Part shown: positions 31,819 through 41,439 of the stretch, piece by piece | How the letters are laid out: each line of letters starts with the position of its first letter | Numbering within the stretch: position 1 is the stretch's first letter | Source of the DNA: Ostreococcus lucimarinus CCE9901 | Taxonomy: Eukaryota > Chlorophyta > Mamiellophyceae > Mamiellales > Bathycoccaceae | Direction: 5' to 3' | Length of the DNA: 64,000 bases | NCBI RefSeq assembly: GCF_000092065.1 | Contig: NC_009358.1 | Span: forward strand, 806,001-870,000 | Program-made: the position numbers and the translations under genes | The notes under the pieces: model-generated | Told to the model about the DNA's origin: nothing | What the model saw: the letters and a program-made list of their open reading frames with translations, nothing else | Database searches by the model: none

Positions 31819-34665
31819 CTACAATTTTACGTCTAATCGAGGGATTCGGGTGGTGATTGCCGACGAGCGCGCGTCGTCGAGCGCGATTGGGTCGTCCGCG
31901 ATGCGCTCGAGCGCTGTTAAGGCGCGAGCTTTGCAATCAGCGGCGGCGGCGACGGCGAAGGAAGCCGCGGCGCGAACGTCGACGTCGCAGTCGGCGCGAT
32001 GGCGCCGCGCGGCGATGGCGGTGAAATGCTCTAAAGCGGTGGACAGAGGGGAGTTTTCGGCGTATGCGATGGCGACGGGGGTGTCTCGGAGAGAAGTGGC
32101 GACGAGGGCACCGGCGACGAGGGCGGAACGGCGGAGATGGGGTTGGTCGGAGTCTGCCAACGCGGGAGTGACGGCGAATTCAAGCACCGCGCGGCCGATC
32201 AACGGTCCATCGGTCGCGTTCTTGGCGTGCTTGGCGCACTGACCGAGTGTGTAGAGAATATGTCCGTTCACCATGGCGTCCAGGCCATCGGGGTTGTATT
32301 CTGGCGCGGACTGACGCTCGAGCCTTTGCGCCGCCGCGCGCAAGAGCGGCGCGACGAAGCACTCGCCTATGAGATGACTTCGCGTCGGCGCCGATGTCGC
32401 ACCTTTCGCTTGCATCTCCATGGATTTCGGCGCAAACCTTCGCTCGATACCCACGCGAGCAGTCGAACGAGTCGACGCCGAAGCATCGAGCAGGTGCTCG
32501 GCTTTTGACGGCGACGCGAGCTCCGTCATCGCCATGTCCAACGCGCTCAGCGTGTCCATAACTTGGGACGCGTCGCATTTCTCCGACAACGCGTGGTCGA
32601 TAATTGTTGGGCCTGCGAGACCAGGGGTCACCGTGAGCACCGAAGCTAAGCCTTGGCGCCGCGCGCGGTCGAGTGGGTCGGAGTCCGGCGTGGGCGGTTG
32701 CGCGTGCAAAATGGTGACAGCGAGATCCGCGGCGCACGACGCCAATTCGTGCGGCTGGCGCATGACGATATCGGAAACTGCGTGCACCGCACCTTCAGCT
32801 GCGTCCGCAATATCGATATCGGTCTGCCGAGTCGACGCATCGCCCGAACGCGCCTGCCTCAAGGCGCCGATGCACTCTCGTAAAGTTTGCGGCTTCGGCA
32901 GCGACGCGATTCGCGCTTCAGTCAAACTCGCTGGATCACGAGAACGAAGCGTCGCGTCGTCATCACTATCCATATCATACGGTACGAGCTCGTCATCGGA
33001 ATAGTCATCGCTATCGGAGGCATCCGAGTCGCTCTCGTCGCGGCGAAGGCTCCACATATCGACAACTTCGTCCGGGTCTTCGACTTTAATCTGAAACCCA
33101 GACGAACCGGTTAGATTGACGTTGGCGGCGATGGATTCTTTTTCATCGTCGCCGCCGCCGCCGCCGTCGTCATCATTGCAGACGACGAAGACGTCGTCTT
33201 GAACGATCGACTCTATGGTCTGTTCCCATTCCGATTCCTCGTCCGATGACGCGTCGACGTCGTCGCCGTCATCGACGAGTCGCAAAGGCTTGCTCGCGTC
33301 CATCTTCAGCGAAAGTTCCAAGGCGACTTTGCTCGCGTGTCTGCGCGGACGCAATGATGGCGAATCGAGACGCGCGCTCACGCCTTTCAATAACATTTGC
33401 GTCGGCTTTCCTCGCATAGCGTCCCACTCTTCGCTCGGCAACGCCGCAAGAATTGCTCGAACGCTCGACGTGAGCGTCCGTTGTAGCTCGACGGACGCCT
33501 CACGCACGAAACCTTCCCCGGACCAAGTATCCAAGAGTGCGAATATATTCGCATCGCTCGCCGCTTTGACGCGCGTGGCGTCGGCGCCTCGACGAATGGG
33601 TCGCAGAATCGTCAACCGTAAGAGCGCCGGCAGCGCGGCGCGCGGCGCGCTCTTTCGCAATAGCAACGTTTCGCACAGCGCGAATCGCGTGGCTTCGCAC
33701 GCCCAATACCTATCGCGTAGCAACACGCGCAAAACTAAATCTAGAGTTCGCCAGCTGCAGTTCACGCTCGACTCGTGACCGTCGCATTCGGCGAAGAGTT
33801 CTGAAATCCATCGACACGCGGCGTGCGCGTCGCTAACCTCATTCATCATGGTCGTCGCCCAGGCCAACGACGCCGGCACTTCATCGCCCTCGACGATCGC
33901 GCGTATCGCATCCACACCGAGCTCGCGCACGCGCGGCGCGAGCTCGCGCAGCGTGGCTCGGGCCACCGCGCGCGCGGCGCCGCGGCGACACATTCTACTC
34001 GCCGTCGCCGCCGCGCTCGCCGGCGCGTCCTCGCCGGCGTTCAACACCTGCCGAGCCAACTCCGCCTCGTACGCCTCTACACTGCGAAACACTGGTATAT
34101 CAAACCGCCGATCGAGCCGATCGAACGCTCGCAGCGCGACGTCCAGCGTCTCTTTCGCCGCGCGCGCGTCCGCCGTCGTCCCCGCCGCCATCCGCGTCAA
34201 CCTTCCCACGACCCCTCGTCGCACGAGCTCGACGTAATACGTCACCGCGCTCCGCACGATCGCGTCATCATCGCTTCCCGCGCGCGTCGCGCCCCGCGTC
34301 GTCGCCATCGCGTCGACGCACGCGCGCGCCGCGCCCGCGCCCGCGCGTTCGTCCTCATCCGCCTCCTCCCACGAGAACCACGCGTCGACGCACGCGCGCC
34401 GATCGTCCTCGCGCATGCTCTCGTACCACAATCCGCGTCCGCATCGCAGCGCGCACGCGCACGCGTCCTCGTGCGCGCGAACGTCCGCGTCGACGACGTC
34501 CTCGTCGACGACGTTTTCGTCTTCGTTCGCGCGTTCCGACCGCTCGCGCGCGCGCGCGCGCGCGAACGCCCGTCGCAGCGCCCGCGACGCGTCGACGAAC
34601 GCGTCTCGCGCGCGCGCTTCGACGCACGCGTCGAGCGCGCGCTCGAGCGCGCCCGAGCGCGCCAT
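31819..34665 (-). CDS. TELO2: TELO2/TEL2 telomere-maintenance and PIKK-stabilising protein
   Basis: 948 residues from ATG at 34665 (an upstream in-frame ATG at 34710 adds 15 residues). A long alpha-solenoid (HEAT-like) protein. Its most diagnostic part is the acidic linker DSDDYSDDELVPYDMDSDDD (about 560), matching the conserved LVPYDM linker of Tel2/TELO2, followed by the C-terminal conserved domain (PQTLRECIGALRQ). The acidic CK2-site-like cluster is where R2TP binds in animals and yeast. TELO2 works with TTI1/TTI2 to stabilise ATM, ATR, TOR and related kinases. It is divergent from the RRM gene, the start codons only 43 bp apart. Confidence 0.88.
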   Translation of the reverse strand: MARSGALERALDACVEARARDAFVDASRALRRAFARARARERSERANEDENVVDEDVVDADVRAHEDACACALRCGRGLWYESMREDDRRACVDAWFSWEEADEDERAGAGAARACVDAMATTRGATRAGSDDDAIVRSAVTYYVELVRRGVVGRLTRMAAGTTADARAAKETLDVALRAFDRLDRRFDIPVFRSVEAYEAELARQVLNAGEDAPASAAATASRMCRRGAARAVARATLRELAPRVRELGVDAIRAIVEGDEVPASLAWATTMMNEVSDAHAACRWISELFAECDGHESSVNCSWRTLDLVLRVLLRDRYWACEATRFALCETLLLRKSAPRAALPALLRLTILRPIRRGADATRVKAASDANIFALLDTWSGEGFVREASVELQRTLTSSVRAILAALPSEEWDAMRGKPTQMLLKGVSARLDSPSLRPRRHASKVALELSLKMDASKPLRLVDDGDDVDASSDEESEWEQTIESIVQDDVFVVCNDDDGGGGGDDEKESIAANVNLTGSSGFQIKVEDPDEVVDMWSLRRDESDSDASDSDDYSDDELVPYDMDSDDDATLRSRDPASLTEARIASLPKPQTLRECIGALRQARSGDASTRQTDIDIADAAEGAVHAVSDIVMRQPHELASCAADLAVTILHAQPPTPDSDPLDRARRQGLASVLTVTPGLAGPTIIDHALSEKCDASQVMDTLSALDMAMTELASPSKAEHLLDASASTRSTARVGIERRFAPKSMEMQAKGATSAPTRSHLIGECFVAPLLRAAAQRLERQSAPEYNPDGLDAMVNGHILYTLGQCAKHAKNATDGPLIGRAVLEFAVTPALADSDQPHLRRSALVAGALVATSLRDTPVAIAYAENSPLSTALEHFTAIAARRHRADCDVDVRAAASFAVAAAADCKARALTALERIADDPIALDDARSSAITTRIPRLDVKL

Positions 34666-34708
34666 GAAGTGTCGCGAAGTTCGTTCGGCGTCGCGACAAC
34701 GCGACGCC

Positions 34709-35563
34709 ATGGCGAGCGACGACGCGAAGGCGGCGAAGAAGGCGAAGAAGGCGAAGAAGGAGAAGAAGGAAAAGAAATCCAAGCGCGCGCGCGAGGACGA
34801 GGAGGCGCGCGCGACGGAGCGCGGTGAGGAGAAGAAACGCTCGAAACGCGACGCCGGCGGCGGCGGTGCGAACGAGGAAAAACCGACGACGACGGACGAC
34901 GAGGCGACGGAACAGCGCGACGGGAAGAGCGATGCGGCGAAGAAAGACGCGCCGGCGCCGGGGACGTTTCCGACGTCGTCCACGCACGTGTACATGGGGA
35001 ACCTGGCGTGGACCATCGACGAGGCGGCGCTCGGCGAGGCGTTCGCCGACTGCGGAGAAATCGTGAGCGTGAATTGGTTCGAAGAGAAAGCCACGGGGAA
35101 GTTTTTAGGGGCTGGAGTGGTTGAGTTTAAAACCGCGGAGGCGGCGGCGGCGGCGGTGGCGGCGACGGGGCGGTTGGTGCATAAACGCGAGACGCCGGTG
35201 CGATTTTGGGAAAAGCGCGGCAACACGGCGGAGGAGCGAGCGGCGGCCAAGGCGGCGGGCGGGGGCGGGCGCGCGGAGATCAAGCCCATGGGGGAGAAGC
35301 CTGAGGGATGTTACACGCTGTTCATGGGGAATTTGAACTTTCAGATCGACGACGATACGATTTATAAATTCTTCATGGACGGCGCGGGCGTCGGTCCGCA
35401 CACCATTCGTTGGCTCACGAACAAAGAGACCGGGGAATTCCGCGGCGTGGGATTCGCAGATTTCTCGGGCGCCGAGATCGACGCGGCGGCGAAGTTACAC
35501 GGGGAGAAGTGCATGGGTCGGCCGATTCGTCTCGATTGGCAGGCGCCGAGCAATCGCGGTTGA
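34709..35563 (+). CDS. Nucleolin-like protein with two RRM domains
   Basis: 284 residues from ATG at 34709. A highly basic Lys/Ala/Glu tract (KAAKKAKKAKKEKKEKKSK) and a charged linker precede two RNA-recognition motifs. RRM1 starts near residue 92 (VYMGNLAW, RNP2) with RNP1-like GKFLGAGVVEF; RRM2 starts near 202 (LFMGNLNF) with RNP1 GEFRGVGFADF. The layout fits plant/algal nucleolin-like or RBM34-type rRNA-processing factors, so nucleolar ribosome biogenesis is the likely role. Its start codon lies in a CCATGG palindrome that also reads ATG on the TELO2 strand. Confidence 0.85.
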   Translation: MASDDAKAAKKAKKAKKEKKEKKSKRAREDEEARATERGEEKKRSKRDAGGGGANEEKPTTTDDEATEQRDGKSDAAKKDAPAPGTFPTSSTHVYMGNLAWTIDEAALGEAFADCGEIVSVNWFEEKATGKFLGAGVVEFKTAEAAAAAVAATGRLVHKRETPVRFWEKRGNTAEERAAAKAAGGGGRAEIKPMGEKPEGCYTLFMGNLNFQIDDDTIYKFFMDGAGVGPHTIRWLTNKETGEFRGVGFADFSGAEIDAAAKLHGEKCMGRPIRLDWQAPSNRG

Positions 35564-35604
35564 GTAATAAAATCTACGCGTCTCTTACAAAGACTTCTAT
35601 AAAA

Positions 35605-36774
35605 CTAACTAGCGCGCGACTCGCCGCCCTGCGCGTAGGCGCGGTCGTGCGGACAACTCGGGATGGGCAGGGGCAGGAAAGGGAACGGCGCAACCGAGGT
35701 TTCACTCAGCGCCGGTCCCAAGGCGCGCGATCTGAACTGCTTCAATCTCTCTCGTTCGGGCGACCAATCGTACGCCGCCGCGAACGGCACGCAGTGCCAC
35801 GGGAAATTGGCGCTGGCTTGCCTCAAAGACTCGTACGCGTCCACGGTGTGATCGCGAGGCACTCGGTGCAAACACGCTAGAGCTTGAAACGCGGGCAAGT
35901 ACAGCAGAGAGCCGAAGAACATGCGCCGAGCGGCTGGAAACGACGGCGCCGCGTAAAACGCCGCCGCCGCGGCGACGAGCGGCGCGCCGAGCGCGAGCGT
36001 CTCGTACGCGAACGGCGACGTCGTCACCCCCATCGCGCACGCTAACACGCCGAGTGGGAGCAGTGCCAACGAGTTTCTCACCGCCACGCCCGCGACGCGA
36101 CGTCCCGTTTTGTCAAACATTGGATGCGACAACATGCGATACCCCCCGTTGACGTAGTCGTCCTTCCCCATGTACGCCAACGCCATAAAATGCGGCATCT
36201 GCCACAAATACAGCGCCGACGCCAACACGAACGCCCCTGGATCCAACGTCCCGAGCTCGTTCGCGGCCGCCCAACCCATGAGCGGGGGAATCGCCCCCAC
36301 GACCGCCCCCACCCACGTGTTCAGAAAGTGCACCCGCTTGAGCGCCGTGTACGCCCCCGCGTACAGCGCGATGTTCCCCGCCCCCAGCGCCGTCGTCGTC
36401 TCGTTCGTCGCGATCGCTAAAACACCCACCCCACTCACCGCGCACGCGCCCGCGAACGCCATCGCGACCCCGGCGCCGCACCTTCCGCTCGGCAACGGCC
36501 GACCCGCCGTGCGTCGCATCGTCCCGTCCGGCGCCCGCTCCACCACCTGATTCAGCGCGTTCGCGCTCGCGCTGCACAGCATCGTCCCCGCGCACGTCGC
36601 CGCTAATTTTCCCGCGTCCATGCTCGTCGGCGAGCCGAGCACGAACCCCGCCGCCGCCGTGCTCACGACGAACGCGCTCAGGCGAAACTTGCTCAAATCG
36701 CGCGCCGTCTCCAGCAGCGCGCGCGCCGTGCGCGGCGTCGTCCACGTCGGCGCGAGCGTCGACGCGCGCGTCGA

Positions 36775-36809
<35 letters not shown>

Positions 36810-36886
36810 CGCTCGACGCGAACGCGCGCGGCGCGTCGAGCGCGCGCCGCGCCGAGCGCGAGCGCGCGCGCGCGCGCGGCGCGCAT
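35605..36886 (-). CDS. COX10: COX10 protoheme IX farnesyltransferase (5' end unresolved)
   Basis: A UbiA-type prenyltransferase. The polar active-site segment reads NALNQVVERAPDGTMRRT then AGRPLPSG; the second motif region is QMPHFMALAYMGKDDY; about eight membrane helices follow in order. It farnesylates heme b to heme O for cytochrome oxidase in the mitochondrial inner membrane. The conserved region begins at DLSKFRLSAF (36696) and the frame stays open upstream through a presequence-like Ala/Thr/Arg stretch, but contains no ATG. The nearest ATG, at 36886, is one base out of frame, separated by a (CG)8 run; one further CG unit would put it in frame. I therefore give 36886 as a provisional 5' limit. 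No GACTGAC branch site was seen here. Confidence 0.85.
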
Positions 36887-36935
36887 GACGACGCGACGAC
36901 GAGTGCGACACTCGGCGACGCGCGCGCGACTCGAC

Positions 36936-38438
36936 ATGGCGCTCGCGGCGCGCGCGACGACGACGCGCGGCGACGCGGGACGCGCGGTGACGCGACGACG
37001 ACGCGCGTCCATCGCGCGCGCGCGCGAGACGACGCGCGCGAGCGACGCGCGCGACGGCGGCGCGACGGCGGGGACGATGCCGACGGGGACGAAGGTGGCG
37101 CTCGACGACGCGCGCGCGGCGTGCGTCGCGCTCGCGCTCGAGGAGGCGGACGCGGTCGGGAAGATCACGCTCACGGGACCGGGGCGAGGGACGGCGGCGG
37201 AGGCGCATCGAAGGGTGGAGTTTCGATGGGTGACGATTCGGGGGCGGACGGCGCTGCAGCGGACGCGGTACGACGAACGACAGGCGTTCACGAGTAATCA
37301 CGCGATCGAGGGCGAAGGAGGGCTCGTTTCGAAGAGCGCGAGCGGGGATGAGGACGCGATCGGGGCGAGGGAGGCGCTGGAGGAGGCGCTGAGGGCGGGA
37401 TATAAACATTGGCGCGTCGAACACGCGCGCGGCGGTTACAACGTGACGGCGAACGCGAAGAAGGCTCGGGCGACGATTTCTAGGGACAACGCGAGTAAGG
37501 GGACGCTGATAGACGGTAGTGCGAGAACGCAGACGATCGTCGTCGGCCCACAAGGGCACGACCGCGAGAAGTCGAGGTTACTGACGGGGGAGGACCCGTT
37601 TTTGCGATACGTCGGCGTCGTCGCCAAGGATGGAACCATCAAGGCGAGCAAGCGGGACAAGTACAAGCAAGTGGAGGAGTTTCTGAAGATTTTGAACGTT
37701 GCTTACGACACCGCGACGTCGGCGGGACACATGAAGGGCGGCGATGAGACTCGCCCGCTTCGTGTGTGCGATTTAGGATGCGGGAACGCGTATCTCACGT
37801 TTGGGGCGTACTCGCTCTTGAGCTCGAAGAGACGCGTGCCTACAAACGTAGTGGGCGTCGACGTGAAGCGCCAAGCGCGCGAACATAACTCGCGGGTGGC
37901 CAAAGAGCTAGGTTGGGATGCGTCGATGAGATTCATTGAAGGCACGATCGCCGACGCCGACGTGACTTTCGTAGACGGTTCAGAGGAGGACGCGTTCACC
38001 GACGTAGTGCTCGCTTTGCACGCGTGCGACACGGCGACGGATGAGTCCATCGTTCGAACGGTGCGTTGGTGCGCTCCACTGGCGCTCATCGCGCCGTGCT
38101 GTCATCACGATCTCCAAGTGCGTTTGAAAAGCGCACCTCATGTTGCTTTCCCGCCGATGGCGAGGCACGGCATCCTCAGCGAACGTCTCGGTGACGTTCT
38201 CACGGACGCATTCAGAGCTCACATTTTGCGACTGCTGGGATATCGCGTCGACGTCATGGAATTCGTAGGAGGGGAGCACACGCCTCGAAATACTCTCATT
38301 CGAGCGATCCGCACGAACGCGTCGGCGTCGAAGGCGGCGTGGGAAGAGTATGATCACATGTGTTCAACGTGGGGCGTCACGCCTTTTCTCGCGGACGCCC
38401 TCGCCGAGGAGTTGGCGGTGGCGCGTCGCGCGATCTGA
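36936..38438 (+). CDS. Methyltransf_32-type SAM-dependent methyltransferase
   Basis: 500 residues from ATG at 36936; an earlier ATG at 36885 would overlap the COX10 5' end, and a later one at 37077 is possible. The first 45 residues are Arg/Ala-rich and may be a transit peptide. The SAM site is VCDLGCGNAYLTF (about 279-291). The downstream family motifs ALHACDTATDESI and IAPCCHHDLQ define the Methyltransf_32 group (also common in bacteria), and the preceding HDREKSRLLTGEDPFLRYVG is typical of the same group. The substrate is probably RNA, but this is not established for close relatives. Confidence 0.85.
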   Translation: MALAARATTTRGDAGRAVTRRRRASIARARETTRASDARDGGATAGTMPTGTKVALDDARAACVALALEEADAVGKITLTGPGRGTAAEAHRRVEFRWVTIRGRTALQRTRYDERQAFTSNHAIEGEGGLVSKSASGDEDAIGAREALEEALRAGYKHWRVEHARGGYNVTANAKKARATISRDNASKGTLIDGSARTQTIVVGPQGHDREKSRLLTGEDPFLRYVGVVAKDGTIKASKRDKYKQVEEFLKILNVAYDTATSAGHMKGGDETRPLRVCDLGCGNAYLTFGAYSLLSSKRRVPTNVVGVDVKRQAREHNSRVAKELGWDASMRFIEGTIADADVTFVDGSEEDAFTDVVLALHACDTATDESIVRTVRWCAPLALIAPCCHHDLQVRLKSAPHVAFPPMARHGILSERLGDVLTDAFRAHILRLLGYRVDVMEFVGGEHTPRNTLIRAIRTNASASKAAWEEYDHMCSTWGVTPFLADALAEELAVARRAI

Positions 38439-38479
38439 GTGTAAATCTTGTTGTAAATTTACCTTCGCTAGATTAGTAC

Positions 38480-40138
38480 CTACACCCGCTCGCCGAGAAC
38501 CGTGCCGGATACGGTCCTCCGAAATCTTCGTTGATCGCCCGTGATCGACGCTTGCCCGAACGCGCGAGGCGTCGTCTCGCCATCCATGTTCCAAGAACGC
38601 GGCGAGATGTGATCTGTGTCCGACTCGTTCGCGCCTCTAAACGCACCTAATCCCTGCTCGAAGGTAGCCTTGGACTTGGCGATGTCTTGGATGCTCTGCA
38701 TCAAGTTCGCACCGAATTGCATGTTGTCCTTACCGCGTTCGCGCTTGTTGAAGCTCACAATGAACCATATGAAAATCACGCTGATGACGACGTTGATGAC
38801 GACAACGAAACCTAGACCGGCGACGGTGCCGAAGTGACCGATGACGTACACGCACAACGCGGCATCTCCGCCCAGGAGCGCAATTGTAAGAAGCAGACGG
38901 ACGGTGTTGAAGAGGAAAATACGTATGACGAGTTCCTTTACGAAGTCGACTATGCCGCTCCAGTTTGATTCCTGTACCGCCTGTCCCATCTCCGCATCAT
39001 CCGTCTCGTGTCTCGCCGCCTCGACCTCGGATACAATTTTTGCGTGTTCCCATTCCTCGTCCGTCATTCCGGGCTCGCGCTTTAGCTCGTGAGTGTCCGT
39101 AGCCCCTAGAGGGCCGACTCCGAGCACGTGCGCGATGCCTTCGGGAATCATGCTCGCCCAGTTTGACGACCCTGACGCTCGATGTAATCCGCCCGACGTT
39201 TTGACGTCGTGCTCGCCACTATGACTGCGCGAATGATCAGGTGCATGACGCGTCGATTGTTGCGGACTCGCCACGGTTTCTAAAACTTTCGACAAAATTG
39301 CGGCGGACGCCGGCGAGCCGCCGCTGCCGCGAGAGTCTCGCTGACCCCCGCTGCTGGCGCCCGTCAAGTACTCCAAACCAGCCTGAACGATCGGTGCGTC
39401 TAAAAAGCCATGTGCCGAACCTTGCGACAATCGTCGCTCGCTCGCCGATCCCAAGCTCCGTCGACGTTGCGTCTCGCCCCCGCTCGCCCGCCTTCGTCTG
39501 TCCAAATCCGGGCTCTCCAGGCTCGCCCGCGTCATCTTATCGAACATCTTCCGCATCAGCGTCTTGAATTCTTCCAGCGTAAACATTCCGAGATCATCAT
39601 CCGCGTTCGACGCGTCGACCGCGTCTTTGACGCACCGCGTCCACATGTTTGAAGCCCAACCTAAATCCACGCGGTCGCCGCGTTCCTCGAGCAACGCGCC
39701 GACGACGCTCACGCAATCACCCGCGAATTCCATCGCTTGCTCCGACGTGATCCCTCGCACCCCTCGCGCGTCCATCGCTCGAAACACGAGCTCGACCTTC
39801 GTCTCGAAACTCCCCTTACACAGCACTCCCAACAAAATCAACAATCGCGTCGTCTTCGCCGCGCGTCCCTGGTCGTCGCTCCCCTCGTCGTCCACCATCA
39901 CCGACTCCAGCGCCGTCTCCCGCACGCACTCGCTCATCACCAATCCAAACCGTCCCAGCGCGTCTCCGAACGCGCCCACCGGCGTCGTCGCCGCCATTCT
40001 CGCGTCGCGCGCGCGTCCCGCGAAGCCTTGAATTTCCTCCACGAGCTCCTCGATCGGCGTTTTCGCCCACGCCGACGCCGCGTGGATCTCGCCGAGCGCG
40101 CCCAGGACGAGCAGGTGGTCCATCGCGTTCGCCGACAT
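38480..40138 (-). CDS. EF-hand-like membrane protein with a C-terminal helix pair
   Basis: 552 residues from ATG at 40138 (the open frame upstream starts only at a GTG). The N-terminal third is helical and resembles a degenerate EF-hand/calcineurin-B fold (KVELVFRAMDARGVRGITSE; later DDDLGMFTLEEFKTLMRKMF). A Ser/Arg-rich disordered middle contains many RRxS/SxS sites, then two closely spaced hydrophobic segments about 405-462 (FNTVRLLLTIALLGG and FVVVINVVISVIFIWFIVSF) and a basic tail. A Ca2+-responsive, phosphorylated integral membrane protein is inferred. I do not recognise the family. Confidence 0.75.
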   Translation of the reverse strand: MSANAMDHLLVLGALGEIHAASAWAKTPIEELVEEIQGFAGRARDARMAATTPVGAFGDALGRFGLVMSECVRETALESVMVDDEGSDDQGRAAKTTRLLILLGVLCKGSFETKVELVFRAMDARGVRGITSEQAMEFAGDCVSVVGALLEERGDRVDLGWASNMWTRCVKDAVDASNADDDLGMFTLEEFKTLMRKMFDKMTRASLESPDLDRRRRASGGETQRRRSLGSASERRLSQGSAHGFLDAPIVQAGLEYLTGASSGGQRDSRGSGGSPASAAILSKVLETVASPQQSTRHAPDHSRSHSGEHDVKTSGGLHRASGSSNWASMIPEGIAHVLGVGPLGATDTHELKREPGMTDEEWEHAKIVSEVEAARHETDDAEMGQAVQESNWSGIVDFVKELVIRIFLFNTVRLLLTIALLGGDAALCVYVIGHFGTVAGLGFVVVINVVISVIFIWFIVSFNKRERGKDNMQFGANLMQSIQDIAKSKATFEQGLGAFRGANESDTDHISPRSWNMDGETTPRAFGQASITGDQRRFRRTVSGTVLGERV

Positions 40139-40330
40139 CGCCCTCGCGTCGCCTCGCGCGCGCGACTGCCGCGTCGACGCGTCGCTCGCGACGATGTCGA
40201 GGCGTCGGCGGCGGTCGGTAACATCAATCACACACGGACCAACACGCGGCGTTTCAAATTTTCAAACCGCCGCGCCCGCGACGGCGCGCGGCGCGGCACG
40301 GCGCGACGCGGCGCGGCGACGGCGACGGCG

Positions 40331-41395
40331 ATGTCGAGCAAAAATAAACCGTGCTACAAGTGCGGACAGGGCGGACACTGGGCGAAGGACTGCACGGTGC
40401 CGCGCGAGCGATGGATTTCAAAAGAGGCGAGCGACGCGCTGAAAACGCGCGAGGACGGCGCGACGACGACGACGACGGACGACGTCGAGGGCGGCGCGCG
40501 CGGCGAGGGCTCGGGCGATGATCGCGGCGCGCGCGCGGAGAAGCGGAAGTCGAGCGCCGGGACGACGCGGCGACCGAAGTTTAGCGTGCACGATCACTTG
40601 CTCGGGCCGAACGGGCTCGGGGCGATGTACAGAGAGTTCCCGGAGAAGTTTGCCGCGCGGTCGAAGGGCGAGGGACACGAGGAACACGATATGAATTTGT
40701 TGGCGACGATGTACAAGGAGTGGGCGGTGAAGATGTACCCGTACGCGCCGGCGGAGGAGACGCTGGCGAGGGTGGACAAGTTGCAAAGCGACAAGAGCGT
40801 GAAGATGGCGGTGCGGGAGTTTAACGAATTAGATTTCGGCGGCGGTGTCGGCGAGGCCGTGGATGCGATGGAGCGCGGGGAAAACGCGGGTGAAGGCGGC
40901 GAAGACATCGATTTCCCGGACGACGACGACGACGAGGCGCCGGCGACGGCGACGGTCGCCGACGACGTCGATTTCCCAGACGACGACGTCGATTTCCCGG
41001 ACGACGATGGATTTGAGGAGCAAGATTACGTGTTTGACGACGATGAAGACGAGGACGCCGCGCGCGCGATGCAGGAGGCGGAGGCGAGCGGCGACGACGA
41101 TGATGATGAAGAAGAAGACGAAGCCGTGCAAGGTAAGCGCGGCAAAAAGATCAAGGGCGCGACGGATTCGACGAAGAATGCGTTCGAAAAGCTGGCGAAG
41201 AAATTAGGAAAAGACGTTCCGGTCGCGAACGGCGAAGAGCTGAACCCGAACTCGATGCTCTCGCCTCAACGGAAAATATTGCGCGTACGACCGAAGATTT
41301 TGGACGCATCGAGCGACGAAGAAAACGAACCGCCGAGTGAGCCCGCGCGACGACGACGCGCCGTGCACGGTATGGACGATGATGAGGATGAGTAA
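40331..41395 (+). CDS. TIPIN: TIPIN/Csm3/Swi3 replication-fork protection protein with CCHC zinc knuckle
   Basis: 354 residues. A CCHC knuckle is at 8-21 (CYKCGQGGHWAKDC). The Swi3 domain is at about 82-175, beginning HDHLLGPNGLGAMYREFPEK and including the MYKEWAVKMYPYAP helix and the LARVDKLQSDKSVKMAVREF end. An acidic tail has three FPDDD repeats. TIPIN pairs with TIMELESS to stabilise stalled forks and support the S-phase checkpoint; plant homologues share the zinc knuckle. It is intronless and convergent with the phosphatase gene (44 bp between stops). Confidence 0.92.
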   Translation: MSSKNKPCYKCGQGGHWAKDCTVPRERWISKEASDALKTREDGATTTTTDDVEGGARGEGSGDDRGARAEKRKSSAGTTRRPKFSVHDHLLGPNGLGAMYREFPEKFAARSKGEGHEEHDMNLLATMYKEWAVKMYPYAPAEETLARVDKLQSDKSVKMAVREFNELDFGGGVGEAVDAMERGENAGEGGEDIDFPDDDDDEAPATATVADDVDFPDDDVDFPDDDGFEEQDYVFDDDEDEDAARAMQEAEASGDDDDDEEEDEAVQGKRGKKIKGATDSTKNAFEKLAKKLGKDVPVANGEELNPNSMLSPQRKILRVRPKILDASSDEENEPPSEPARRRRAVHGMDDDEDE

Positions 41396-41439
41396 TTGTA
41401 AAAGCGCGCTTCTTTCAATATTTCAACTTACATACGCGA

